64,000 bases of DNA from Dyadobacter fermentans DSM 18053 (lineage in GTDB: Bacteria > Bacteroidota > Bacteroidia > Cytophagales > Spirosomataceae): contig NC_013037.1 of assembly GCF_000023125.1 (NCBI RefSeq), positions 5,062,501 through 5,126,500 of the forward strand, written 5' to 3'. The notes beneath the pieces are model-generated. The model ran no database searches, was not told the DNA's origin, and worked only from the letters and a program-made list of their open reading frames with translations. Position 1 is the first letter of the stretch. Each line of letters starts with the position of its first letter. This document shows positions 42,384-52,800 of this stretch, piece by piece. A program made the translations under genes and the position numbers.

Positions 42384-42809
42384 TTACCCTCTGCCAATCA
42401 ACCGTTCCAACCTTTCTAGCATCTCATCTTTCTCCCTCAACATCCGCTCGTAGAGCTCTATTTTTTCATAGTGTAACTTCCTTATTTCCTCAATAGGATT
42501 GACATTAAAAGTTGCCTGCGGATTTCCTACGTAATAAGCTTCGCTGTTGAATGTATTCGAAATAATATTCACCGCCTGCTCCTCATCAAAATTCCTTATG
42601 GCCTCGGCCGGGATTTTCAAGATCGCAGCCACTTGCTCCAAAATTTCCGAATCAATCTTCTCCTTCTGTTCGAGCGTGGAAATTCGCTGTTGGTTCCATT
42701 CGTCGCCTAGCTCGAATGCGAGTGCATCTTGCTTGATGCCCAGCATTTCGCGGAAGCGTTTTACGTTGCGGCCTTCGTGGATTTTGGGATTAGGGGCAGT
42801 ATGTGTCAT
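42384..42809 (-). CDS. XRE-family helix-turn-helix regulator
   Basis: The 141-aa protein (ATG at 42809) has an N-terminal HTH_3 domain (NVKRFREMLGIKQDALAFELG, EWNQQRISTLEQKEKI) and a C-terminal coiled coil (YEKIELYERMLREKDEMLERLERL). Proteins of this length are common in Bacteroidota, usually near mobile or type VI-like genes, and their targets are not known. The frame continues upstream to 42986 but that part has no conserved sequence. Confidence 0.8.
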   Translation of the reverse strand: MTHTAPNPKIHEGRNVKRFREMLGIKQDALAFELGDEWNQQRISTLEQKEKIDSEILEQVAAILKIPAEAIRNFDEEQAVNIISNTFNSEAYYVGNPQATFNVNPIEEIRKLHYEKIELYERMLREKDEMLERLERLIGRG

Positions 42810-42970
42810 GCGCAAAGGGTTTTGATTGAAAAGGCAATTTATGTAAATCTGTCGGGAAGTGCTTGGATAAGTTACCGGCACTCGCATGTAATTTACCGAG
42901 CCGCATTGGCAATCGTGCATGGCTGGTTTTGCGGGGCTGGGCGGCCTTCTGCGGATTGGGCTAAAAACAA

Positions 42971-43004
42971 GCAGGGGCTGCCCCACGTTCGAGGCAGCCC
43001 CTGC
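42971..43004 (-). terminator. Terminator of the first SusCD operon
   Basis: GCAGGGGCTGCC and its complement (42971-42982, 42993-43004) form a perfect 12-bp stem. On the minus strand it is followed by TTGTTTTT. It lies 22 bases after the SusD stop. Confidence 0.85.
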
Positions 43005-43025
43005 TGTTAATGCTCTGGAATGAAA

Positions 43026-44573
43026 TTAATAACCCGGGTTCTGTTTGAGATTCGAGTTGACCGCAATTTGCTGGCTCGGGATTGCGTATACCAATGTTTT
43101 AGGATCGGCGTCCGCCGGGCGGATCTGTCCTGCCTGCATGAATTTGCCGAATCGGATCAGATCCTGGCGTCTCCAACCTTCCCAGTACAATTCTCTTCCG
43201 CGTTCGTCCAGCAGGTTGTCCAGCGTCAGAGCGGTCAGGTTGGCCGCGCCTCTGTTCGTGCGGATCGAGTTTACGATCGTCAGGGCGTCGGCTGCGGTGC
43301 CCGGAGTGCCGCCGCGGAGGATCGCTTCTGCTTTCATCAACAATACGTCCGAATAGCGGTAAACGACCCAGTCGTTGTTGCGCTGGCCTTTGGAAGCATA
43401 GTCAAACGGATATTTGATTACACGGATACCCGCAGTCTCCAGCGTGGTTCCGCTGGTTCTGATGGTGAGTTCGCGGCTGAATACCAGCGGCTGAGTGGCC
43501 GGGTTACGGGCATTCAATGGCTTGTTGGTCACCCAGCTGTACTGCTGTCCTTCGAGGAAACCGACGTTTTGGCGCTTATAGTTTTTGGTGCGGTTGGACG
43601 TCGTGTCGGACGGATAGTTGTAGTAAATTCCTCTTCTCTCGTCGTTAGCCGTAAACTTGTCGTAGAAGTTGGAAAGCGTTGCCCATCCGTTCCATCCGCC
43701 GGGCGTCATGTTGTAATGCGATACCGTCCAGTAGGCCCGGTCCACGCCGCCACCTCTTACGCCTTCTTCGTTGTAAAGCGTGAAGATGTTTTCAGTCGAT
43801 TTTACATTGTTATCAGGCGCGAAATTATCGAAATACTTACCGGGGGCCGAAATGGTGTAACCTGTGATCTCATTCGCCAGCGCTACGACCTTGCTCATGT
43901 CGGCCGCATCGAACTTCGGGTTCTGACGGTCCAGAAATACGCCTTTGTTCAAATAAACCTTCATCAGCAACACCCTTGCCGCATTCTGGTTGGCCACGTA
44001 GGCAGCGCCCGAGGTGGGCAGGTCCGGCATCACCGCATTCATTTCAGAGATAATGAAGTCGATGGCTTCCTGGGGCTGGAGTGTTTTGGGAAGCTCGCGG
44101 AAATCTTCCAGGCTCTCGCGGAATGGCACCACACCCCACAAATCGAGCACATCCAGCATCGCCAGCGCCCGGATGAACCGCGCTTCGGCAGCCTGTTGCT
44201 TCGATGGCGAGTAGCGCAGTACGTTGGACGACTGGTAAATGGCCGTGAGCAGGCCGCCGAATGTGTTGCTCATGTAAGAGTTATCGGCATTCCAGGTATG
44301 CAGGTGAATGGCCCGGTGGGTACCATTATCGTCCCAGTCGCCGCCGCGTGTTGGCGCGATGGCCGCGTCGGTGGAAAGCTCCTGCAAGCACCAGCGGTTA
44401 TCGTGCTGGTAAGGGCCGTTCAGCGAGGTGTAGGCGCTGATCAGCAACTCGGCCGGATTGATGTTACCTGTCGTACTTTCTTCCAGGGCACTCCCGAGGT
44501 TTTCATCGAGATCGGTGCAGGAAAGTAGCAGTGAGCAGCTTAAAAGTGCTGCGCAATATGATTTAAGTCTCAT
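43026..44573 (-). CDS. SusD/RagB-like nutrient-binding lipoprotein (pair 1)
   Basis: The 515-aa protein has a lipoprotein signal (lipobox LLLSC) and the SusD family order: an N-terminal LDENLGSALEESTTG, TPR-like helices (ARFIRALAMLDVLDLWGVVPF) and the RagB-type end (LLDERGRELYWEGWRRQDLIRFGKF). It sits on the cell surface and caps the SusC channel encoded 21 bases upstream. The ligand is unknown; no glycosidase or sensor is in reach. Confidence 0.93.
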   Translation of the reverse strand: MRLKSYCAALLSCSLLLSCTDLDENLGSALEESTTGNINPAELLISAYTSLNGPYQHDNRWCLQELSTDAAIAPTRGGDWDDNGTHRAIHLHTWNADNSYMSNTFGGLLTAIYQSSNVLRYSPSKQQAAEARFIRALAMLDVLDLWGVVPFRESLEDFRELPKTLQPQEAIDFIISEMNAVMPDLPTSGAAYVANQNAARVLLMKVYLNKGVFLDRQNPKFDAADMSKVVALANEITGYTISAPGKYFDNFAPDNNVKSTENIFTLYNEEGVRGGGVDRAYWTVSHYNMTPGGWNGWATLSNFYDKFTANDERRGIYYNYPSDTTSNRTKNYKRQNVGFLEGQQYSWVTNKPLNARNPATQPLVFSRELTIRTSGTTLETAGIRVIKYPFDYASKGQRNNDWVVYRYSDVLLMKAEAILRGGTPGTAADALTIVNSIRTNRGAANLTALTLDNLLDERGRELYWEGWRRQDLIRFGKFMQAGQIRPADADPKTLVYAIPSQQIAVNSNLKQNPGY

Positions 44574-44594
44574 GAATTCTCTGTTTTAAATGAA

Positions 44595-47500
44595 TTACAA
44601 CGAAAAGTTTACGCCCAAAAGGAATGTTCTTGCCGATGGATAAGGAATGTACTCGATACCAAGGGAAGGAATTCCGCCGCTTGAACCGTCGGTGTTCACC
44701 TCGGGGTCGAAACCTTTGTAGCCTGTGAGCACAAACAGGTTCTGGCCCGTCAGTGAGATGTTCAGGTTTTTGAAGGCTTTTCCGATGTTTCCGACGCGGT
44801 AGCTTAGCGTAACGTTAGACATTTTCATGAAATCGCCCTTTTCCAGGTAGCGCGTCGATGGCGCTGCGGAGTTGGACGTTGCTTCTTTGATATCCGTGTT
44901 GAAAAATTCCTTGGCGATGTTCTTCGTCGACAGGTTGTTGATACCCAGTACAGTCGCGAAAGTGTTGTTGAACAAATAATGTCCGAATGCGCCATTCATG
45001 TTCACCACTGCCGAGAACTTCTTGTAAGTCACGTCCGTAGACACGCCCAGCAGGTATTTAGGGTTAGGGCTGTTTACGTAAAACTTGTTCTGAGCAGGGT
45101 CCACGGTGGTGCTGGCGTTACCGTCCGCTCCTTCGTACATGCTCGTTCCGGTTGCCGGATCAAGACCGGCGTATTTGGCCAGGTACCACACGTTGAGGGG
45201 CTGTCCGCTCACCATTCTTTGTCCAAGCACACCCGAGAAGCCTTGTCCTCTCAGCTGGGCAGTTTCGTAGAAGCCGGGCAGGCCGGAAACGCTGTTTTTC
45301 AGGTAAGTCGCATTGGCCGAGAGGTTCCAGGTAAAGTCCTTGTTTTCCAGGATCGTACCAGTCAGGGCAATTTCCACACCTTTGTTGATCACCTCGCCGT
45401 CCAGGTTTACCCAGATTTTACCGCTTGGCGCAGGCTGGGCCAGTGTTCTCTCGAACAAACCGTCGGTAGTTTTCTTGCGGAAAACGTCGATCGAACCGAC
45501 GATCCGCGATTGGAACAAGCCGAAATCGATACCTCCGTTGAATGTCTCTGAGCTTTCCCATCTCAGGTCGGGGTTACCGAAGTTCGCCTGGCTCACACTC
45601 TGCACGTCGAAGATATAGCGGTTTCTCGATGCACCTGAGTCGAACTCACGGTTACCGGTTTTACCCCAGCCCAAACGCACTTTCAGGTTGTTGAGCGTGC
45701 TGTTGCCTTTCAGGAATGCTTCGTTCGACACATTCCAGGCAAGCGCCACCGCAGGGAAGTTTGCGTATTTGTTATTCTCCCCGAATTTGGTCGAACCATC
45801 TCTCCGGACCGTTCCGGTGAAGAGGTATTTATCCATATAATTCAAACCAACCCGTAGGAACAACGATTGCAACTGGTTGGTAGGCGATTTGAAAGAGTTT
45901 ACACCCCGGTTGCTGGCCACCGAATAGTTGAGGTAATCGTAAAAATCCAGGCCGACATCCGTAAATCCGCTACCGCTCAGGGCGTTCCAGCTATTGGCAT
46001 AATCCAGGAATTCGTAACCTGCTACTGCATTGATATTCAGGTCGGTGCTGATATCCTTGTTGTAGCTCAGCGTATGGGTGAGCTGCTGGTTCGTTTCGGA
46101 GTTGTTGCCGATGAATGCAAAGCCGTTGCGGATCTGTGCCGGGTCGATGAGGCCGCGGATGTAACGTCCCTTTCTCGTACCTGTCTGGCGGGTAATGCTG
46201 TACACGAGTTTGTACTCGAGGTCGTTGGTGATCTTGTACGAAGGCGCAATGCTGGCCACCGTGGTATTCACCACCGCAATGTCCTTGTAGGCTTGCAGCG
46301 ATGCGAGCGGGTTGATCGTCGAAGGGCTCACGTAAGTCAGCGAGTCGGAATTCACGCGCAGTGGGCGGGTGGGGTTCCAGGTAAGCGCCTGAGAAATTAC
46401 GTTTCCTTCAAAACCGACACCTACGTCAATCGGCGCAAGGTTTTCGTCCGTTTGCGTAAACAATACATTGAAGTCCAGTCCCAGCTTTTTGCTTTCAAGG
46501 AACTTGAAACTCGTGTTCAGGCTGGCTGTGTACTTTTTCAGGCGAGATGTTTCGATGATCCCTTTCTGGTCCATATAGCCGGCCGATACCCGGTATTTAC
46601 CATTATCCGTACCGCCGGTGATCGCCATCGAGTAGTTCTGAACCGGTGCTACGCGTGTGATTTCATCGAATGCATTCACATTTCCACCGAAATCAGCGCC
46701 TTTCAGATCATTGGGTGCGTAGAACTGAACGGCTTGTCTGAACTCGTCGGCATTGAGCACCTCCGGCTTTCTAAGCAGGCTGGATACGCCGGTGGAAGCA
46801 TTGAAACTCACGGTAGGCGCTCCGGAAGCTCCTCTTTTGGTGGTGATGATCACCACACCGTTGGCACCACGTGACCCGTAAATGGCCGTTGCCGAGGCAT
46901 CTTTGAGGATGTCCATGCTCGCGATGTCGTTCGGGTTGAGGTAAGCGAGCGGGTTACCGCCGTCGGAGCCGAAGCCGCCGCTTCCGCCAGGACGGGCCGA
47001 GCTACCCGAAAGCGGGATTCCGTCGAGTACGAACAGCGGGTTGTTACCGGCGCGGATCGAGGAGTTACCACGGATGCGGACGGTGGTTGCACCGCCGGGC
47101 TGGCCCGTGTTGTTGATCACCATCACACCCGGCGTCCGGCCCTGAATGAGCTGGTCCGGCGCTGTGATCACCCCTTTGTTGAAGTCTTTCGGTTGCAGCG
47201 AAACCACGGAACCCGTCACATCCTTCTTCTTCACGGCGCCGTAGCCAATCACGACCACCTCTTCGAGCGCTTTCACGTCGTCGCTGAGCACCACGTCGAT
47301 CGTCGTTTCATTGCCTACTACGACGTCTTTGGATGAAAAACCGATGAAGCTGAATGATAATGTGGATGCAGGCGGCGCGGAGATCGCGTAGCCACCTTCC
47401 ATGTCGGTGGAAGTTCCTTTGGTAGTTCCCTTAATGGTGATGGAAACACCCGGCAGGGCATTTCCCTTGGAGTCGGTCACTTTGCCTTTGAGGGCGACGT

Positions 47501-47633
47501 CCTGGGCATGTGCATTATTGAAAAACAGGGTGCATAAGAGTAGCAATATGCCCAATCCGCACATCCTCAGGGACGCGGGTCCTTGCACGTTCTTCTCGTA
47601 GGGACGATCAAAACGTAGAATTGATTTCATCAT
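44595..47633 (-). CDS. SusC/RagA-like TonB-linked outer-membrane receptor (pair 1)
   Basis: The 1012-aa protein has a signal peptide and a carboxypeptidase-regulatory-like domain (ALKGKVTDSKGNALPGVSITIKGT). The SusC TonB/plug motif follows (LEEVVVIGYGAVKKKDVTGSV), and then a 22-strand barrel. It imports a ligand delivered by the SusD partner using TonB energy. Conserved SusC words such as ASATAIYGSRGANGVVIITTK are present and the gene is intact. Confidence 0.95.
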   Translation of the reverse strand: MMKSILRFDRPYEKNVQGPASLRMCGLGILLLLCTLFFNNAHAQDVALKGKVTDSKGNALPGVSITIKGTTKGTSTDMEGGYAISAPPASTLSFSFIGFSSKDVVVGNETTIDVVLSDDVKALEEVVVIGYGAVKKKDVTGSVVSLQPKDFNKGVITAPDQLIQGRTPGVMVINNTGQPGGATTVRIRGNSSIRAGNNPLFVLDGIPLSGSSARPGGSGGFGSDGGNPLAYLNPNDIASMDILKDASATAIYGSRGANGVVIITTKRGASGAPTVSFNASTGVSSLLRKPEVLNADEFRQAVQFYAPNDLKGADFGGNVNAFDEITRVAPVQNYSMAITGGTDNGKYRVSAGYMDQKGIIETSRLKKYTASLNTSFKFLESKKLGLDFNVLFTQTDENLAPIDVGVGFEGNVISQALTWNPTRPLRVNSDSLTYVSPSTINPLASLQAYKDIAVVNTTVASIAPSYKITNDLEYKLVYSITRQTGTRKGRYIRGLIDPAQIRNGFAFIGNNSETNQQLTHTLSYNKDISTDLNINAVAGYEFLDYANSWNALSGSGFTDVGLDFYDYLNYSVASNRGVNSFKSPTNQLQSLFLRVGLNYMDKYLFTGTVRRDGSTKFGENNKYANFPAVALAWNVSNEAFLKGNSTLNNLKVRLGWGKTGNREFDSGASRNRYIFDVQSVSQANFGNPDLRWESSETFNGGIDFGLFQSRIVGSIDVFRKKTTDGLFERTLAQPAPSGKIWVNLDGEVINKGVEIALTGTILENKDFTWNLSANATYLKNSVSGLPGFYETAQLRGQGFSGVLGQRMVSGQPLNVWYLAKYAGLDPATGTSMYEGADGNASTTVDPAQNKFYVNSPNPKYLLGVSTDVTYKKFSAVVNMNGAFGHYLFNNTFATVLGINNLSTKNIAKEFFNTDIKEATSNSAAPSTRYLEKGDFMKMSNVTLSYRVGNIGKAFKNLNISLTGQNLFVLTGYKGFDPEVNTDGSSGGIPSLGIEYIPYPSARTFLLGVNFSL

Positions 47634-48183
47634 AGAAAAAATTAGTTAGTGTTGATACAAAACGAGGAAAATTCAGGCCGTGAATCGCATTCAGGCCTCT
47701 GGGCGGTAGTCAAATCGGATCATACATTAGTCTGGAGTTTTGGTTTTAGTTAAGGCATTATACTCTGTTTTTGGTTTGGCAATACGTGTTCTTCCGACAG
47801 CGCCTGTCAGGAAATAACCTGCTGAAATAAATTGGAATTGTACAATTTTACTTCTCGTTTCTCGCACCTCTACACCCCGATGGAGAACCAGGATTTCCGC
47901 CAGGTAAATTGCATATTCAAAAGAATGAATAACACTATATTATTTAACCGAAGGTAAATTACCATAAATAGTTCTGATAATGCAACAAGAATATTTCAAA
48001 AACTGTACCCGCTACGCACAAATTCGGACTTGTCCGATTTTATCAAACTATTGTACAAAATTGACATTGGAGAAATGCAAAACCGCGGCCCGTTCTCGCA
48101 ACGGGGAAATCAACCTGCGGCATTGCGACCGCGGTTCGCTGCGCGCCACGTTCGCGGAATGCGGAGATGAGCCGGGCGGGCAC
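47634..48183. other. Intergenic region upstream of susC pair 1
   Basis: These 550 bases hold the leader and promoter region of the first SusC operon. No regulator gene, tRNA or clear operator is seen. A short palindrome GACAG-CGC-CTGTC occurs in it. Its length is unusual for the window and would allow for regulatory RNA, but I cannot show one. Confidence 0.4.
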
Positions 48184-48190
48184 AAAAAAA

Positions 48191-48215
48191 CCGGGATGGC
48201 TTTCGGCCATCCCGG
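48191..48215 (-). terminator. Terminator of the second SusCD operon
   Basis: CCGGGATGGC and its complement pair around TTTCG, with A-run and T-run on either side so that it could work in both directions. It lies 27 bases after the stop of SusD pair 2. Confidence 0.85.
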
Positions 48216-48242
48216 TTTTTACTTAATATACCAGCGGTGATA

Positions 48243-49820
48243 TTAAAAGTTTGCAACTTTTCCGGTATCCCACCACAAGCGCGTAGCGATGTCGTCTTTC
48301 GCGCCGGTGCCCATTTTGCTTACCGCATCGGCAACGGCGGCGGTATTGCCGTTCCGCTCCGCATTCACGAACGGCATTCTTTTGATCCATTCGGTCGCCG
48401 GAATCACGCCCCAGTCGTTGTTGCTGTCGTTTTTGGCAACGTGCGGGATTTTTGGATAGCCGGTACGTCTGAAATCAACCCACGCTTCCTGCGTATTGGT
48501 GAATGTGTTCAGGTATTTCTGCGTGATGATTTTTTCCAGTTTCAGCTCGTTCGAATCCGCATTGTTCCAGGCCACGGTGATCGTGGAAGTTGCAGTGAAA
48601 TTGTTGCGTGCGTCCACCGGGTCCACGTAGCTGATGGGCTTGCTCGTGCCATCGACCAGGTAGGCGTCCACGCCTCCTGCACCCCAGTCGGCAAACGACA
48701 GCTTGATACCCTCTTCATAGTTCGTTTTAGGATCACCGGCGCCCGCCCAGCCTCTGAGCCCGGCTTCCGCTTTCAGGAATGCCACTTCCGCGGCCGTCAA
48801 GTTCCTTCTGGTTTGAACGGTCTGAAAATCCTCGCTCACTTTGGAGAACGGCACGTGGTCTGCCTTCGCTTTGATGAACGCCCCGTTGCGCACGCCTTTG
48901 TAAGGCACGGAAGGGTGGTCGGCGTACAATGAGGCGTTGGTGATCGGCGCGAAATATTTGGAAATCCGGCCGTCTTTCAAGCCTACCAGGAACGATTCCA
49001 TCACGGCACCCATGCGGGTATCATCCCATTCGTAGCAGATTTGCGCTACCGGTATTTTGTTGCCATTTAATGAATTAATGAAATTGTCGGCATTGGTCGT
49101 AATCAACCCGGCCGGATCGGCCAGTGCTTTTTCACCCTCGGTTTTAGCCAGTGCAGGGTCCACTTTCGAGAGGCGCATGGCCAGTCTCAGGCGCAGGGAG
49201 TTAACCAGCTTCTGCCACCGCGGAATGCTGCCGCCGTATTGGGTAGGGTCAAACTTTTTATACCCTACATATTCCTTGTTGGCATTGAAATCGGTCTGGA
49301 TAGAATCGAGCTGCTTGAAGAACAGCGGGTACAGGTCCGACTCTTTGTCGTATCCGATCGAGTTGGCCGTAGTGCCATATTGCGAGTAAATCACCGGCCC
49401 GTGCACACCTGTCAGTTTGGATACCGCGAAAACGCGGATCAGTTTGGCCCAGGTAGCGAACATTGGCAGGTTGTTGTCTTTGGCAAGCTGGATCACCTGT
49501 TTCGAAGGCGACATTACACTGCCGTACACGCGGTCCCAGTAGGTGTTCCAGCGGATGTAGTAAGTGGTATTGTTCACGTTACCCACAAAGTCGGTAGGCG
49601 TTCCCATGTATCCCATCCAGTTGTCGGCACACAAATCCTCTTCGATCTGGTGACCGTTCAGGTTGAAGATCATGTTGGAAAAAGGCGAGCCCACGAGGTT
49701 GAAATCCTGCTTGAGCAGTTCATCCGAAATCTGGTTCGGGTTCTGGTTCGTCTCAATGAAATTATCCGTACAAGCCGCGAATGCAACCAGGGATACAAGT
49801 GCTATAACTATTTTTTTCAT
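48243..49820 (-). CDS. SusD-like (SusD_2-type) lipoprotein (pair 2)
   Basis: The 525-aa protein has a lipoprotein signal (lipobox FAAC). It is of the SusD-like family with N-terminal FIETNQNPNQISDELLKQ, a TPR core, and the late ALDFRRTGYP-like segment (EAWVDFRRTGYPKIP). It should bind a peptide, glycan or other ligand at the cell surface. Its start lies 18 bases after the stop of the SusC partner. Confidence 0.9.
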   Translation of the reverse strand: MKKIVIALVSLVAFAACTDNFIETNQNPNQISDELLKQDFNLVGSPFSNMIFNLNGHQIEEDLCADNWMGYMGTPTDFVGNVNNTTYYIRWNTYWDRVYGSVMSPSKQVIQLAKDNNLPMFATWAKLIRVFAVSKLTGVHGPVIYSQYGTTANSIGYDKESDLYPLFFKQLDSIQTDFNANKEYVGYKKFDPTQYGGSIPRWQKLVNSLRLRLAMRLSKVDPALAKTEGEKALADPAGLITTNADNFINSLNGNKIPVAQICYEWDDTRMGAVMESFLVGLKDGRISKYFAPITNASLYADHPSVPYKGVRNGAFIKAKADHVPFSKVSEDFQTVQTRRNLTAAEVAFLKAEAGLRGWAGAGDPKTNYEEGIKLSFADWGAGGVDAYLVDGTSKPISYVDPVDARNNFTATSTITVAWNNADSNELKLEKIITQKYLNTFTNTQEAWVDFRRTGYPKIPHVAKNDSNNDWGVIPATEWIKRMPFVNAERNGNTAAVADAVSKMGTGAKDDIATRLWWDTGKVANF

Positions 49821-49838
49821 GTCAATGATTTTAAAGTT

Positions 49839-52800
49839 TTAGAAAGTAACCTTAAGGTTCAGTCCGTAGGATCTTGTGGATGGCAAACCAAACACGTCGG
49901 CCGACTGCAGGTCGTTGTTGGTAGTCATAGCCTGCTCAGGATCGAAAGGTGCTTTTTTGTAGATAAAGAACAAGTTCCTGCCTACGAAAGAGAGGGAAGC
50001 ATCTTTGAATATGGGGTTAGCGGCTTTGCTTTTGAAGTTGTAGCCGATCACAAGCTGACCTAAACGCACGTTGGTTCTCGAATACACATACGGCTCCATG
50101 ATCTTGTTCCGGTCGCCGATGGCCGAATAATAGGTGTACGGAGCAATGGAAGTAATGGCTGCGCCCTCCGGCGTAACGGCATTAATAGGCACGGTACCCG
50201 CGTCTCTGGCTTCCGCCGATCTTTCACTCACACCATAGGAATCCAGGAATGCTTCTGTTTTGGAGAATGCCACGCCGCCGAACTTACCGTTTACCAGCAC
50301 ATTGGCGAAGAAGTTACCGTAGTTCAGGTTGTTGGTCCAGCCAAGCAACAGTTTCGGGTTCACATTGCCTACTTTGGTTTGCGTTGCAGCCTTGGTAGGT
50401 ACGCCATTGCCATCCAGGATGATCTGTCCGGCATCATTCCGCGCGAACTTGTAGATATAAACGTCATTGAAAGAACCGCCCGCTTTGATAATCGACGCGA
50501 AGCCCTCATTGTCGCCGCCTACCTGGTAGTTAGGGTTCGATGCGATGAGTTCGATGATCTTGTTTTTGTTTTGAGACGCGTTGAGGGTCGTGTTCCAGCT
50601 GAAACGGTCGGTGCGTACGGCTTCGGCATTCAATGTAAGTTCAAATCCATTGTTTTCGATCCGTCCCGCATTCACATAATAAGTAGTGTATCCCGAGCCC
50701 GAAGGTGCGTTCAATGCCAGGAATTGGTTGGTACTCACGCCATTGTAGTATGTGAAATCAAGACCGAGTTTGTTGCGGAAGAACTTCGCTTCCACACCGT
50801 ATTCGTTGGCCACGATTTTTTCAGGTTTCAGGTTGGTAAATGGCACCTGCGTTGGCCTGTTGATACCGCCTATGCCGCTCGGGCCGCCCGCACCACCGAT
50901 CGAGCTCAATGGAAGGACCCTGTTGTAAGGAACCTCGTTGGCCGTTTGCGAGAATGATGCACGTACTTTCAGCAGCGAGATCGCCTGCGGCAGGTTGAGC
51001 ATCTGGCTGATCACCGCCGATCCGCCGATAGACGGGTAGAAATACGATTGGTTGCCGGTAAGCGCGAGGGTAGAAGCCCAGTCGTTACGTCCCGCCAGGT
51101 CCAGGAAGAGGAACTCCTTGAAGCCGAGCGACAAGTTGGCGAATGCGCCTTGCTTGATGGTATTGCTGTAATCCGGGTGGTTCTGGAAAATCACATTGTA
51201 AGGCATGTTCGAGAATGTAAACACGTTCGGATATTGCAACGACACCGTACCGTTGTTCACAGCCATTCCATCGAAATACTTATTCTTCTGGTAGCTCAAA
51301 CCAGCCAATGCATTCAGGCTGAAATCGCCCAGGCTCTTGTTGTAGGTAAGGATACCATCGGCGTAGATCGACTGATCGTTGTATCTCGCATAAGCCCATG
51401 TACCATTCGGGCTCACACTCACCGAGTTACCAGCCGCCGCATAGCGCTTGTCGTCCAGCACGTTGTTGTAGTCAAGGTTGGCCCTTACGTCAAACCGCAG
51501 GTTCTCCACAATGTCGTAGGAGAGTTTTACATTGGCGATGAGTCGTTTGTAGGTCTGCAACTTCGGGTTTCTGTTCAGTTCCCAATAAGGGTTATTCTGC
51601 TTTTCCTCCGTTGAATACCAGTTCATCTTATCCATGTTCCGCTCCGTGTTGAACACCGCGTAATTGTCTTTGTAGCTGTTGAAATCGCGGTCTCTGGCGA
51701 AGAGGTACAAGCCGGTGAGCGGGTTGTTGTAATAACCTGCACCCGGGCGATTTTTGGATGTTTCGGCGGAGAGGATAATGCCGGAGCTGATCGTCATCTT
51801 GTCTTTCAGCAATTTCGTGCTCTGTCTGAAAGAAAAGTTGTTTTTCCGGTAGGTATTGGTCGGCATTACACCTTTGGAGGAAATGTTGGCGTAAGAGAAG
51901 TAAACGTTCGTCTTCGCATTTCCACCGGTGATCGCCACCGAGTTGGTGAAAGTAGCGCCGGTCTGGAAGAAGTCCTCGATGTATTTTTTCTGATAATTAT
52001 CCGATTTTACTTCCGGAGTTCCGACGGGCGTCCAGCTGTAATCTCCGCCCACGCTTCCGTAGCGGTATTGAAAATCCGGCAGGCCGGATACTTTTTCGAG
52101 CACCGCACTGGAGTTGAAATCAACGGACAGTTTTCCTTCCGAGCCCTTTTTGGTAGTAATCAGGATCACCCCGTTGGCGCCCTGGCTACCGTAAAGAATC
52201 GACGCGTTGGCACCTCTCAGGATGCTGATACTTTCGATGTCGGCCGGGTTAATGGCCGAGAGGCCGTCACCACCATCGGTACCGCCGTAAGAACCCGGTT
52301 GGGCACCTTTGTTGTTCACCATCGGGATACCGTCGATCACATACAATGCCTCGCTCGACCCCTGCAAGGATTTATTACCGCGGAGAACCGCTCTCGTGGA
52401 ACCACCCGCACCGGAGCTGCTCACTTTAATGTCGATACCGGCTGCCTTACCATTGAGTGCATCCACAAAGTTGGTGTTGGCTGCGGCTCTCAGTTCCTGC
52501 CCGCCGATTTGCTGCGTTGCATAGGTAAGCGCTTTCTTGTCGCGCTGGATACCGAGTGCGGTCACCACCACCTCGTTGAGCGTAGCTGCGGATGTTTCCA
52601 ACACCACATCCAGCACACTTTGCGCTCCCACGGTTACTTCTTTTTTGTTGAAGCCGATCGAGGAGAATATCAGCACTGCCTGGTCGTTGGGCACGTCGAT
52701 GGAAAACTTGCCGTCTGCGTCGGTGATCGTACCGGTTTCGCTGCCTCTGATCACTACCGTAGTACCGGGTACGGCCTCGCCTTTGTTGTCGGTTACCCGG

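Noticed and set aside
43020..44528. Long plus-strand open frame of 502 codons
   Set aside because: It lies wholly antisense to a well-conserved SusD gene and has no family-like motifs; GC bias in codon position 3 explains the open frame.
47980..48240. Plus-strand frame of 86 codons upstream of SusC
   Set aside because: It contains the terminator hairpin of SusCD pair 2 and has no homology-like sequence.
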